From assembly GCF_003051085.1 (NCBI RefSeq), contig NZ_QAOM01000003.1, positions 124,001 to 188,000 on the forward strand: a DNA stretch of 64,000 nt, in the 5' to 3' direction. Both the position numbers and the translations under genes were made by a program. Source of the DNA: Trichococcus patagoniensis. GTDB taxonomy: Bacteria > Bacillota > Bacilli > Lactobacillales > Aerococcaceae. Shown in pieces: positions 8,781 to 17,384 of the stretch. Position 1 is the stretch's first letter, and each line of letters begins with the position of its first letter. A model generated the notes under the pieces. The model did no database searches, was not told the origin of the DNA, and worked only from the letters and a program-made list of their open reading frames with translations.

Positions 8781-9971
8781 TTATTTTCTCAGCCACTTTT
8801 TCAATGGATTGCTCTTCTTCAGATTATCCAGCACTTCTTTGACGTCCTGATCCTTGGTCCCCATTTTCAGGCGCTCCTGCATTTTTTCGCGCATCAGCGT
8901 CTCGATGTTGCTGAGGTCCGGATACTTGCCGTCTTTTTCCCCTTTGGCAACGACCGTCAACACCTCGATGTAACTCATCGCCAATGCAGTCGTCAGCACG
9001 GCAGCCGTCGCGCCGCTGATGACCCCGCCGACGATCGTTCCCGCACCAGGGATCATCTTCAGCAAGTTGGATACGATGTACCGCCCCAGATAAGTGGCTC
9101 CCCCTGTTCCGCCGACAGCGCCGATCACACTGGTGATGGCGGCTTTATCCATTGAAATGCCGAAGATGGCAGTGATGTGGGCCAGCATGCCGATCTGCAT
9201 CGGCACCAGGACAGTCGCATCGGAAAAAGGGATCGGTGTGAACCCGACGCCGAATGTGGTCACGATGTATTTGGTCGCCCAACTTCGGGAGGCTTTCGCT
9301 TTACGCGCGATATCCACCTGTTGGGCATTATTAAAAGCCTCTTTCGTCTCCTCCGGCAGCACCGCAAACGTCCGCTCGATCAATTCCTTCAATCCGCTCT
9401 GCGGAAGCACCAGCTCATCCGTGATGGCATACGGTTCCGCCATCACGTTCAGCACACCGGCTATCGGCAAGTTCAGGTTTTCGATGTATTTCTTCAGCTC
9501 ATTCGCAGGCTGACCGATTGCTTGTGTCAGGACGACCAATACCGGCAACAAGCCGGAAAGTTCTTCCATGAAGGCAATCTCGGATTCCTCGATGCGGGAG
9601 GAATGCGCATTGATGCAATAGTAGACCAAATGGATTGCCTTATCGGACCCTTCCTTTTGGCTCTGCTTGATGGCCTCGATGATTTCCTTCTTTACCTCCA
9701 TTTGGATCGGATGGCCCAATTCCAGCCCGCGCGTATCGTACAACACGATCGGCATGCCTTCCTTCGCGATCCGCCGCAGATGTTTCGTGACAGGTTTCCC
9801 GATGCCGGTCTCAGCCATCCGTTCCCGGAAGACATTGTTGATCAGCGTACTTTTCCCGACTCCCGTCTTCCCCGCCAGCAGGATATTGACGGGATGCATG
9901 TTTTCCACTTCTTCTTTTGTCTTGTTCAGTATCTCCTGGACCACATTCAAATCAAGGTTTCCTCTTCCCAT
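8781..9971 (-). CDS. GTPase with DUF697-like C-terminal membrane domain
   Basis: 396 residues. The N-terminal G domain shows G1 GKTGVGKST at 34-42 and G3 DTRG at 79-82. The expected G4 NKxD is replaced by TQAIG near 149. The C-terminal half has glycine-rich hydrophobic segments (SVIGAVGGTGGATYLG, GAGTIVGGVISGATAAVL) typical of the YcjF/DUF697 family, so it is probably membrane-associated. It lies 49 bases downstream of a TetR regulator in the same direction and probably shares its transcript. The role of this family is poorly known; stress or envelope functions have been suggested for relatives. Confidence 0.85.
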   Translation of the reverse strand: MGRGNLDLNVVQEILNKTKEEVENMHPVNILLAGKTGVGKSTLINNVFRERMAETGIGKPVTKHLRRIAKEGMPIVLYDTRGLELGHPIQMEVKKEIIEAIKQSQKEGSDKAIHLVYYCINAHSSRIEESEIAFMEELSGLLPVLVVLTQAIGQPANELKKYIENLNLPIAGVLNVMAEPYAITDELVLPQSGLKELIERTFAVLPEETKEAFNNAQQVDIARKAKASRSWATKYIVTTFGVGFTPIPFSDATVLVPMQIGMLAHITAIFGISMDKAAITSVIGAVGGTGGATYLGRYIVSNLLKMIPGAGTIVGGVISGATAAVLTTALAMSYIEVLTVVAKGEKDGKYPDLSNIETLMREKMQERLKMGTKDQDVKEVLDNLKKSNPLKKWLRK

Positions 9972-10020
9972 GACGCTTCCTCCTGTCGCTCGACCGCAAG
10001 CACACTTTTTTACGGAACAA

Positions 10021-10626
10021 TCACGTTCCTCTGGTTATTTCCACCACGCTTTGGGAAATGAAATAATAGCCATACTCGCCCATCCGTTCCGGCGAGTCTT
10101 TCATGCCGTTCGTCACCCAGGAGTAAATCATCCCTTGGTAGGCGAAGGAAACGGCAGTGATCCAGTGTTCATAAGGGATGACGGTCTTTTTCGACTGGAG
10201 CTGTTCCTCCAAGCGTCCCCTCAGATAGGTATTGAATTTGAGCGGAAAGGAGTAGCTGCTTCGCCCATTGAAAAGAACACTGAAGAAGCGTTCGTTCTCT
10301 TTGATGTAACTGAAGATATCCGTGAAAGCCTCAACCGTCTTTTGCCTGAATTCCGTTTCCGTTGCACCGGATAAAGCCGTTTTCGTGATGGCTTTTCCTC
10401 TATCCTGGAGTTCCAGGATCAGGGCATCGATATTTTTCTCCAACAGGTCATGCTTATCTTTATAGTGCAGGTAAAAAGTTCCCCGATTCACTTTTGCCCG
10501 TCCGGTAAGTTCCCTCACCGTCACTTCTTCGATGGATTTTTCTTCCAGCAGCGTGATCAACGCATGCAACAGGTTTTTCTTTGTGGCTATGACGCGCTTG
10601 TCCTGCGATTGTTTATTAGGATTCAT
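10021..10626 (-). CDS. TetR/AcrR family transcriptional regulator
   Basis: 201 residues. The DNA-binding region at residues 15-60 matches TetR closely (SIEEVTVRELTGRAKVNRGTFYLHY, quoted in part: VNRGTFYLHYKDKHDLL). The C-terminal ligand domain is variable and not diagnostic. Start ATG at 10626 follows TAGGAGCTAACA. It lies just upstream of the DUF697-type GTPase, so it may control that gene and itself. The effector is unknown. Confidence 0.9.
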   Translation of the reverse strand: MNPNKQSQDKRVIATKKNLLHALITLLEEKSIEEVTVRELTGRAKVNRGTFYLHYKDKHDLLEKNIDALILELQDRGKAITKTALSGATETEFRQKTVEAFTDIFSYIKENERFFSVLFNGRSSYSFPLKFNTYLRGRLEEQLQSKKTVIPYEHWITAVSFAYQGMIYSWVTNGMKDSPERMGEYGYYFISQSVVEITRGT

Positions 10627-10753
10627 TGTTAGCTCCTATTTCCAGTTTCTGGTTTGGGAATCTTTACTGATATAGACTTCCAAAATGCTAATATGATTAT
10701 AGTATAGCCACCCCGAGATAACAAGTTTAACGGCCGCCCTCCGCTGCCTAAAA

Positions 10754-10945
10754 ATCCGGAAATCGATCTCCAGTTCTCCGGAGATACACAGCGCGGTTGA
10801 CGCGCCATCTCCGACGAACGGCCTGCCCGCCGGAGATGCGGAAGCAATCAAGCACGTATCTCCGATGTAGCCCGGCTCGCCGGTCTTTGGACGGCAATCG
10901 AAGCCCTACATCCGACGAGCGCCTACTTCATCGGAGCTAGGGCTT
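10754..10945. repeat. Hairpin array 1 (CTCCGG family, about 50-bp spacing)
   Basis: Four imperfect inverted repeats. The clearest are CATCTCCG...CGGAGATG at 10806-10838 (centre 10822) and AAGCCCTA..TCCGA...TCGGA..TAGGGCTT at 10901-10945 (centre 10923). A weaker copy is centred near 10872 and a degenerate one near 10770-10775. Centres are 50-51 bases apart for the last three. The array sits beyond the terminator of the minus-strand protease gene and before the TetR start region. It has no open frame of its own. Confidence 0.75.
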
Positions 10946-10992
10946 CCCGGCAAGGCAAGAACTTCTCCGCAAATCAGTCGAATCCGCGCGAA

Positions 10993-11019
10993 AAAGGCCG
11001 GGATTTTGTCCCGGCCTTT
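10993..11019 (-). terminator. Terminator of YugP-type protease gene
   Basis: AAAGGCCGGG pairs perfectly with CCCGGCCTTT across a 7-base loop, with a T run on the minus strand. Confidence 0.85.
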
Positions 11020-11032
11020 CCTTTACGCGTAT

Positions 11033-11731
11033 TTAATCGTCGTTGCTGCCGCCGCCGAAAAGCAAGAGCAGTCGGAGCAATTGCAAAAAGCTCATGAAGG
11101 CAGCCGCGACATAAGTCATGGCCGCTGCGACCAGAACTTTGCGGGCTTTCGGCACTTCTTGCGCATTCAGGATCCCACCGTTCGACAGGATCTTCAGGGC
11201 GCGGCCGGATGCATTGAATTCGACCGGCAGTGTGACCACTTGGAACAGGAAGCTGAACGAGAAGAAGAGGATCCCCAAATTGAGGAACGTCTGGTTCATG
11301 CCTGCGAAGACGCCGATCATGATCATCGGCATGGAAAGCGTCTGGCCTAAATTGGCAGCCGGCACCAAACCGGCGCGCAAGCGCAACGGAATGTAATTTT
11401 TTTGGTCCTGGATTGCGTGGCCGACCTCATGGGCAGCGACGCCGATAGCCGCAACCGAAGTCGAGTTGGCTGTCGTGTCGGAAAGACGCAGCACTTTGGC
11501 GCGCGAGTCATAGTGGTCCGTCAGATCTCCGCGGACGCGCTCGATCTGCACATCATGGATGCCCGATTGCTCCAGGATGAAGCGTGCTGCATCCGTAGCG
11601 GTGTAACCGTTTTGGCTTTTCACTTTGTTATAGGTATTGAAGGTACGCTTGACGAATCCCGAAGCGATCATGGAAACCACGATACCGAGGATGATCAATA
11701 TATAGGTGCTATCGAAGAATGGATACATCAT
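11033..11731 (-). CDS. YugP-type zinc metallopeptidase
   Basis: 232 residues, DUF2268/YugP family (neutral zinc metallopeptidase). The catalytic motif HEVGH is at residues 101-105. An N-terminal membrane helix is at about residues 8-24, with two or three more in the C-terminal half (PMIMIGVFAGM; ILFFSFSFLFQVV; ending in AAFMSFLQLLRLLLLF). The active site lies between membrane segments, so it probably cleaves membrane or envelope proteins; the substrate is unknown. Length is typical. It is a single-gene unit flanked on both sides by hairpin arrays. Confidence 0.88.
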   Translation of the reverse strand: MMYPFFDSTYILIILGIVVSMIASGFVKRTFNTYNKVKSQNGYTATDAARFILEQSGIHDVQIERVRGDLTDHYDSRAKVLRLSDTTANSTSVAAIGVAAHEVGHAIQDQKNYIPLRLRAGLVPAANLGQTLSMPMIMIGVFAGMNQTFLNLGILFFSFSFLFQVVTLPVEFNASGRALKILSNGGILNAQEVPKARKVLVAAAMTYVAAAFMSFLQLLRLLLLFGGGSNDD

Positions 11732-11889
11732 TTTTCATCAACCTTTCTTTTTGTTACTCTACAGTATAGCATCAGATTATGAAGAAAGGATGAAGGATGC
11801 TTACGGTTGTTTAATTTTATCAAATTCTTTAGGTTTTGGGCACGTGGGGCAGACGCTAGCGGGAGGAGAGCGGCGGAAGCGGCGCGTTT

Positions 11890-12017
11890 CTCCGGGGAGT
11901 GACCCTTTCATCGTAGGACACCGGTATCTTTAAGCCTCAGCTCCGACGAAGACGCGCTCATCGGAGGACACGTTCGAAATGTTGGCTGAACTCCGGCGAA
12001 GCCTCCGTTCACCGGAG
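11890..12017. repeat. Hairpin array 2 (CTCCGG family)
   Basis: Three units with the layout CTCCG-n-GAA...TC-n-CGGAG: 11890-11916 (degenerate 3' arm), 11941-11966 and 11991-12017. Centres are at about 11903, 11953.5 and 12004, exactly 50.5 bases apart. GC-rich DNA at 11850-11885 may be a decayed fourth unit. It lies beyond the terminator of the aminotransferase gene. Confidence 0.75.
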
Positions 12018-12027
12018 AAAGAAGCAA

Positions 12028-12053
12028 GGGCCGCCTCGAAAACGAGACAGCCC
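12028..12053 (-). terminator. Terminator-like hairpin after aminotransferase gene
   Basis: GGGC-cGc-CTCG-aaaa-CGAG-aCa-GCCC. The stem has two mismatches and the T run is weak, but the GAGACAGCC side matches the terminators at 38004, 45141 and 58067. Confidence 0.6.
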
Positions 12054-12059
12054 AAGCTT

Positions 12060-13256
12060 TTATCCTTGTTTCCGGTATTTTTTCATGACTGTGACCAGGC
12101 GTTGTATCGCTTCCATCAGCGTTTTCGTAGGGGCACCCAGACTGATCCGCTCGTATCCGCGGCCCTCGTCCCCGAATATATAGCCTTCATCCAGGAATAC
12201 TTGCGCTTCCTGCTCCGTGATGTCTTCCAATTGTTTGTGCGTCAAACCGAAGGCGCTGAAATCCATCCATTGCAGGTAGGTCCCTTCCAGATCGAAGACG
12301 GTCACTTCCGGCAGTTCCTTCGCCAAGAAATCCTTCAGCGTCTCATGGTTGTGCCAGATCAAGGCTTTGAATTCTTCCAGCCAGTCCTCGGCTGCGGTAT
12401 AGGCGATTTCTGTCGCCTTCAAGCCGATCACGTTGGTTCCTCCGCCGATGCCGGTCATTTCCATATCCAGCTTGAAAGCCGAGTGGAGCTCCGGATTCGA
12501 GACGATGACATTGGAATTGCGCAGGCCCGCGATATTGAAGGACTTGCTGGCGGCGGTCGCCGTGATGCAGATGTCCGCTGCCGCTTCGGATATGGCTGCC
12601 ATCGGCGTGAATACATGGCCAGGCATGATCAGATCGTGGTGAATTTCATCCGCCAAAATCAAGACATCATTGACGGCGCAGATTTCGACGACTTTCTCCA
12701 GCTCCGCTTTGGTCCAGACGCGGCCGACCGGATTGTGCGGATTGCTGAACAGCATCAGCTTCGTCTTCGGATCTTTGGCTTTCTCGGCCAAGCCATCAAA
12801 ATCGATTTCATAGCGATCGCCGTTGCGGACCAATGAATTGTTGATGAGCGTCCGTTTCGTGTTCTTGATCGACTTCATGAACGGATAATAGACCGGTCCC
12901 ATGTAAAGGACCCCATCGCCCGGCTCGGTGAAAGCCCGGATAGCGGAATAGAACGCCGCAATGATGCCCGGCGTGCAGATGATCCATTCCTTCTTGATTT
13001 CCCAAGCATGGCGTTTCCCCATCCAATCGATGATTGCCCGGTAATAGTCATCGGTCGGCAAATCATAGCCCATTACGGCTGTTTCGATATATTCCTGCAG
13101 TCCTTTAACGATCTGCGGTGCTGTCTTTATGTCCAAATCCGCGACAGAAAAAGGAAACACATCCTTCCCCACATTCGGATTGCTTCTGTGCATGGCTGCC
13201 CATTTTTCGGATCCGGTGTTGCTCCGGTTGACGGGCGTTTCAAAATCATAATTCAT
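12060..13256 (-). CDS. MalY/PatB family PLP-dependent aminotransferase / C-S lyase
   Basis: 398 residues, fold-type I PLP enzyme. The PLP lysine is K238 in TAASKSFNIAGL; the MalY/PatB hallmarks NPHNPVGRVW and LADEIHHDL are present. Family members cleave cystathionine or cysteine-S-conjugates (beta-C-S lyase), releasing homocysteine or thiols, pyruvate and ammonia. The ATG at 13256 follows GGGAGGATGA. It is its own unit between array 2 and the arsenic island. The precise substrate (cystathionine versus another conjugate) cannot be read. Confidence 0.88.
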   Translation of the reverse strand: MNYDFETPVNRSNTGSEKWAAMHRSNPNVGKDVFPFSVADLDIKTAPQIVKGLQEYIETAVMGYDLPTDDYYRAIIDWMGKRHAWEIKKEWIICTPGIIAAFYSAIRAFTEPGDGVLYMGPVYYPFMKSIKNTKRTLINNSLVRNGDRYEIDFDGLAEKAKDPKTKLMLFSNPHNPVGRVWTKAELEKVVEICAVNDVLILADEIHHDLIMPGHVFTPMAAISEAAADICITATAASKSFNIAGLRNSNVIVSNPELHSAFKLDMEMTGIGGGTNVIGLKATEIAYTAAEDWLEEFKALIWHNHETLKDFLAKELPEVTVFDLEGTYLQWMDFSAFGLTHKQLEDITEQEAQVFLDEGYIFGDEGRGYERISLGAPTKTLMEAIQRLVTVMKKYRKQG

Positions 13257-13348
13257 ACATTCATCCTCCCAAACATTTGACTTACTTTTCATTCTAACAC
13301 TCGTTCTGACAATTGCCAGCCTTAATCAGATTTTAATCCAAAAAAAGA

Positions 13349-13370
13349 AGAATCCATTGCTTTGGATTCT
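13349..13370 (-). terminator. Terminator at end of arsR1-acr3-CoADR operon
   Basis: AGAATCCA-ttgctt-TGGATTCT with T run on the minus strand. Confidence 0.8.
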
Positions 13371-13394
13371 CCATTTTTCGATGCATTCAGCGAC

Positions 13395-15068
13395 TCACAT
13401 CTCAGCTTTTCTCTTCAGCATTTTGAGGTAACTTTGATAATTTTTGTTGCCGCCGGAAAGGTTGTAGACTTCCTGGAAGCCTAAATTGATCAATACATTC
13501 TGAGCGGCGTTTCCGGTCACGCCTTTGTTGCAATATGTCACTGTCGGAATATCCTTGGAAAGTTCTCCGGCACGTGTCCGCAGTTCCCCTAAAGGAATGT
13601 GGATCGCGTCTTTGACGTGGCCTTTTTCGAAGTCCTTGGCGGAACGCGTGTCGATCACCTGGATGGATTCGCCTTTTTGCTGCGTTTCGACCAACTGGGC
13701 CGGCGTCATCAAAGGATTTCCATGCAAAGCGTTATCCAATGCCATACCTGTATAATGGATAGGGTCTTTAGTCGTTGCGAACGGCGGCGCATAGGCCAGA
13801 TCCAGATGGAAGAGGTCTTCCGCTTTCGCTTTGAAGGTGATGGCCGTGGCGAGCACATCGATCCGTTTGTCCACACCTTGCGTTCCTAAGATTTGTGCGC
13901 CCAAAACCCGTCCGGTCGCTTTATCCGCCAATGCCTTGATGATCAATTCCTTGCCGCCAAGGTATTCCGCGTGGTCCGGCTTGATGTTGTAAAGGATTTC
14001 CACAGAATAGCCTGCTGCCTTCGCTTCTTTTTCAGTCATGCCTGTCTGGCCGACATGCAGATCGAATACGCGGAAAATACCGGTGCCCAATACCCCGCGA
14101 TGCTCCAGATTGCCACCTGTGATCACATCGCCGGCGATCCGCCCCATTTTGTTGGCCGTAGAGCCCAATGGACGGTAAATCGGCTTGCCTGTGATGACGG
14201 AGAAGCTTTCAGCCACATCCCCGACCGCATAAACATCCGGAAGATTCGTCTGCATTTTACTGTTGACGGCAACCGCACCCGTTGCTCCGATCGTGACGCC
14301 GATTTCCTTCGGCAGTTGGATATTCGGACGCACGCCGGCAGCCAGGATGACGATATCCGTTTCGATGGTGGCGCCTTTTGTCGTCACCACTTTTTTGACG
14401 GCCCCATCCCCTTCGATGGTCTTGACCGTATCACCCAAGTGCAGATGCACCCCATTTGCCATCAGCACTTCTTCCACCCGGCAAGCCATATCCGCATCCA
14501 TCGGCGGCATCACTTGATTTTCCAGCTGCACGATCGTGACATCCCAGCCTTTATGCACAAGCTGTTCAGCCATTTCCAGACCGATGAACCCGGCACCGAT
14601 GATCAGTGCTTTTTTCGGTTGGTTCGCTTCCGAATAACTTTCAATGTCACGAAGATTCTGGATGTTGCGGACATGAAAAACATTCTCATATTCGGCCTGA
14701 TCGAACGGCGGCGGCGTCATCGGAGAAGCACCCGTCGCAAAAACCAACACGTCATAAGAATCCTCTTTGATTTCACCGGTCACCAAGTCCTCTACTTGAA
14801 GCTTTTTGGCTTCATGATCCACTTTTGTCACTTTATGTTCCGTAAAGATGGAGACATCATATCTCTTTTTGAACCATTTCGCATCCCGCGGCGTCAGGCG
14901 TTCAATAGAATCGACTTCCCCACCGATTTTGTAGGGGATACCGCAGACGGAATAGGAAATGTCCTTCCCTTGGTCATAGACAACAATTTCCGCTTCCTCA
15001 TTGTTTCTGCGCGCTTTGGCTGCAACGGAAGTGCCCGCTGCTACCGAACCGATTATGATGATTTTCAT
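13395..15068 (-). CDS. CoA-disulfide reductase with C-terminal rhodanese domain
   Basis: 557 residues. Residues 1-440 are a pyridine nucleotide-disulfide oxidoreductase: FAD-binding GSVAAG at the N-terminus, the single redox cysteine C42 in YSVCGIPY, a second nucleotide-binding motif GAGFIGLEMAE, and VYAVGDVAE. Residues 460-557 are a rhodanese domain with active-site C513 in TYCNKGVTGN. This CoADR-Rhd architecture reduces CoA disulfides, persulfides or polysulfides with NAD(P)H. It is the last gene of an operon with acr3 (29-base gap) and arsR1, so it probably maintains thiols during arsenite stress. Confidence 0.92.
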   Translation of the reverse strand: MKIIIIGSVAAGTSVAAKARRNNEEAEIVVYDQGKDISYSVCGIPYKIGGEVDSIERLTPRDAKWFKKRYDVSIFTEHKVTKVDHEAKKLQVEDLVTGEIKEDSYDVLVFATGASPMTPPPFDQAEYENVFHVRNIQNLRDIESYSEANQPKKALIIGAGFIGLEMAEQLVHKGWDVTIVQLENQVMPPMDADMACRVEEVLMANGVHLHLGDTVKTIEGDGAVKKVVTTKGATIETDIVILAAGVRPNIQLPKEIGVTIGATGAVAVNSKMQTNLPDVYAVGDVAESFSVITGKPIYRPLGSTANKMGRIAGDVITGGNLEHRGVLGTGIFRVFDLHVGQTGMTEKEAKAAGYSVEILYNIKPDHAEYLGGKELIIKALADKATGRVLGAQILGTQGVDKRIDVLATAITFKAKAEDLFHLDLAYAPPFATTKDPIHYTGMALDNALHGNPLMTPAQLVETQQKGESIQVIDTRSAKDFEKGHVKDAIHIPLGELRTRAGELSKDIPTVTYCNKGVTGNAAQNVLINLGFQEVYNLSGGNKNYQSYLKMLKRKAEM

Positions 15069-15097
15069 GATAATTTCTCCTTTTCAGTTAAAGTGGA

Positions 15098-16183
15098 TTA
15101 TTTTACCGTTTTTACAGGGTTCACTAAACTAGTTTCTTTCCCGGGAAACCAGTGTCTTGTCGAATTGGCGATCTTCACCAAAATCAGCATCACCGGCACT
15201 TCCGTCAGGACGCCTACCACCGTAGCCAATGCTGCTGGAGAATCCATGCCGAACAACGCGATGGCGACCGCGACAGATAGTTCAAAAAAGTTCGATGCGC
15301 CGATCATCCCGGCCGGAGCCGCGATTGCGTGCGGAAGCTTCAGGGCTCTGCTTGCAAAATAGGCAATGAAGAAAATCAGGAATGTCTGCAGGATCAAAGG
15401 TACTGCGATCATTAAAATGTGCAACGGGTTTTCCAGGATGACCTCACCTTGGAAAGAGAACAGCAAGACTAGCATCAACAACAGCCCCGCAGTAGTCGCG
15501 CCATCAAATTTCGAAAGAAAATCCTTCTCGAAATAAGCGACCCCTTTTTTCTTTGTGACGAAGACCCGGGTCAAAACGCCACCGACCAACGGAATCACGA
15601 CGAACAACACAACGGACAGGATCAAGGTGTCCCATGGTACCGTAACATTGCTGACGCCCAACAGAAATTTGACGATTGGAATGAAAGCGACCAAGATGAT
15701 CAGATCATTGGTCGCAACCTGAACGACAGTGTAGGCCGGATTGCCCTTTGTCAATTGGCTCCAGACAAACACCATAGCCGTACACGGGGCAGCTCCCAAG
15801 AGAATGGCACCGGCCAAATATTCCGTCGCCAACTCGGGCGTAATGAAATTCTTGAAGACGACAAAGAAGAAAAAGGCGGAAATGGCATACATGGTAAAAG
15901 GTTTTATCAGCCAGTTCACTGCCCAGGTGACATAAAGTCCTTTCGGATTCTTTCCGACATCCCGGACGCTTTGGAAATCCACTTTCATCATCATCGGATA
16001 GATCATGACCCAAATCAATACAGCCGTCGGGATCGAGACGTTCGCATATTCAAATTTCCCGAAGAATTCAGGTAGGGCCGGCAGATATTTACCGATCAAA
16101 ACCCCCACTATCATACAAATGGCTACCCAGACACTCAAATATTTATTGAAGAATGACATGCTTGTTTGTTCTTTGCTACTCAT
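15098..16183 (-). CDS. acr3: ACR3 family arsenite efflux transporter
   Basis: 361 residues, about 10 membrane helices, bile acid:sodium symporter/ACR3 superfamily. The conserved cysteine of the fourth helix is C134 in GAAPCTAMVFVWS, and the conserved glutamate is in GVLTEVPVML near residue 330. Both are important for As(III)/H+ antiport in studied ACR3 proteins. It starts 18 bases after the arsR1 stop and is followed by the CoA-disulfide reductase, forming an arsR-acr3 operon without the ArsA ATPase. Confidence 0.95.
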   Translation of the reverse strand: MSSKEQTSMSFFNKYLSVWVAICMIVGVLIGKYLPALPEFFGKFEYANVSIPTAVLIWVMIYPMMMKVDFQSVRDVGKNPKGLYVTWAVNWLIKPFTMYAISAFFFFVVFKNFITPELATEYLAGAILLGAAPCTAMVFVWSQLTKGNPAYTVVQVATNDLIILVAFIPIVKFLLGVSNVTVPWDTLILSVVLFVVIPLVGGVLTRVFVTKKKGVAYFEKDFLSKFDGATTAGLLLMLVLLFSFQGEVILENPLHILMIAVPLILQTFLIFFIAYFASRALKLPHAIAAPAGMIGASNFFELSVAVAIALFGMDSPAALATVVGVLTEVPVMLILVKIANSTRHWFPGKETSLVNPVKTVK

Positions 16184-16201
16184 TTATTATACCCCCATTT
16201 A

Positions 16202-16576
16202 TTACTTAATGCTCTTTACAGCACTGTTTGGCATCAGTTGATCCGTTCTTTCACCCGTTTCGCACACAGCTTTTGACCGTACAGGCTCGCAGATGCAAGC
16301 CGGCGTATCGGACATCAGTTCCGCCGTATCCGCCTTGAATTTTTCGAATGCGGCTTTGTTCAGGTCGTAATAATGCCACGTGCCGGATTTTTCCGTCGTC
16401 ACCAGTCCCGCCTTCACCAACAGATTGATGTGATGGGACAAAGTAGGCTGGGTAAAATCGAAGTGCTCCAGTATGTCGCAGGCGCACATGGCCCCGCAGG
16501 AAAGCATATCGACAATTTTGACGCGCTTCGGATCGGCCAGAGCCTTGGCGACTTTTGCATAATTTTCATAATCCAT
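16202..16576 (-). CDS. arsR: ArsR family repressor, copy 1
   Basis: 124 residues, winged helix. The metal-sensing motif reads SCGAMCACDILEHF with C27, C31 and C33, close to the classical ArsR ELCVCDL site; the recognition helix is TQPTLSHHINLL. The tail adds C94, C96 and C105, possibly a second thiol site. It heads the operon arsR1-acr3-CoADR, and a dyad of ATAGA/TCTAT half-sites lies directly upstream. As(III) or Sb(III) should release it from DNA. Confidence 0.93.
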   Translation of the reverse strand: MDYENYAKVAKALADPKRVKIVDMLSCGAMCACDILEHFDFTQPTLSHHINLLVKAGLVTTEKSGTWHYYDLNKAAFEKFKADTAELMSDTPACICEPVRSKAVCETGERTDQLMPNSAVKSIK

Positions 16577-16593
16577 GATTGCTGATGCCCCTT

Positions 16594-16618
16594 ATATATA
16601 GAAGTTTTTCTATCTATC
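16594..16618. promoter_or_regulatory. ArsR operator candidate for arsR1-acr3
   Basis: ATAGAAG-tt-tttCTAT dyad (16598-16613) within TATATAGAAGTTTTTCTAT, 20-40 bases before arsR1. It shares ATAGA/TCTAT half-sites with the dyads at 17288, 18708 and 19470. Confidence 0.65.
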
Positions 16619-16693
16619 ATCTGAAAAGAAACTCGAGCCGGGGATGATTCCGAAACACGAGTCTTTTTGCTATTGTCAGCAGCTACCTACATG

Positions 16694-17218
16694 CTAGTGG
16701 TGATGGTGACCATGTCCGCCGCAGCCACAACCGCCTTTTGCTTGAGCACTTTCTTCATGATGATGGTGACCGTGACCGTGTCCATGCCCACCACAGCCAC
16801 AACCGCCTTCTTTGCCCTTGCCGCCGCAACAGCCGGATTCTGCTTGTTCTTCTTCTTTTTCTTCAGCTTCCGCTGAACCGCCACAACCGCAGCCGCAACC
16901 GCAACCATCTTCCGTCGATTCGACGAAACGGACGCCGATGTAACCGGTGATTTCGTCATTGGTTGGATAAGCGCCGGTCTTGACGATTTCTCCATCCACA
17001 ACTGTGATCGGCAAAATTGCGTTTCCTTCGGCTTGGATTTTTTCGTTGACGACTTTGTTGCTCTCGAATTGCTCCGCATCATCCGTCAAATTGAAAAGCA
17101 ATGCCTCGTAATTCTCCAATTCTGCCAAGGCCTCGATAACCGCTGCGATGCGCAAGGCATCCTGACTACTGAACAAACTGCTGCTTGTTTCAGGTTCAAA
17201 AATAGTGATGTTCGTCAT
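16694..17218 (-). CDS. arsD: ArsD-like protein with lost As-binding cysteines and Cys/His-rich tail
   Basis: 174 residues; the ATG at 17218 opens MTNITIFEPE. Residues 1-105 match the thioredoxin-fold ArsD family (FNLTDD..., VNEKIQAEGNAILPITVVDG, GAYPTNDEI). Aligned without gaps to the classical ArsD start, the arsenic-binding Cys12, Cys13 and Cys18 are all serine (S12, S13, S18). Residues 105-174 form an extra low-complexity tail: GCGCGCGCGG at 105-114, CCGG at 130, GCGCGGHGHGHGHHHH near 139-154 and a second GCGCGGHGHHHH. No arsA is present to receive arsenite. The tail could buffer metals or be a new binding site; that is inference. It is flanked by an ATAGA dyad upstream and arsR1 downstream. 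Confidence 0.85.
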   Translation of the reverse strand: MTNITIFEPETSSSLFSSQDALRIAAVIEALAELENYEALLFNLTDDAEQFESNKVVNEKIQAEGNAILPITVVDGEIVKTGAYPTNDEITGYIGVRFVESTEDGCGCGCGCGGSAEAEEKEEEQAESGCCGGKGKEGGCGCGGHGHGHGHHHHEESAQAKGGCGCGGHGHHHH

Positions 17219-17287
17219 ATTCCGTATCCCCTTATATGTTTCTATTTGAAGGCTTATCCGCCTATTTGCTTTTTGGTACCTCTCTAA

Positions 17288-17309
17288 TATAGATGCACTT
17301 CGATCTATA
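17288..17309. promoter_or_regulatory. ArsR operator candidate for arsD
   Basis: TATAGAT-gcacttcg-ATCTATA, perfect 7-bp arms, about 70 bases before arsD. Confidence 0.7.
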
Positions 17310-17341
17310 GTCAATCCTTAATTCGATCAGAAACCAAAGAA

Positions 17342-17372
17342 TGCCGGACTGAGAATATTTCCCAACCCGGCA
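17342..17372 (-). terminator. Probable terminator after permease-thioredoxin unit
   Basis: TGCCGG and CCGGCA enclose a 19-base loop; the T run is weak. Confidence 0.55.
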
Positions 17373-17384
17373 CTTTCGGAATTA

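Noticed and set aside
13893-15362. 489-codon open frame opposite the CoA-disulfide reductase gene
   Set aside because: It is antisense to a gene with clear motifs and shows no recognisable domain; long antisense frames are common at this GC content.
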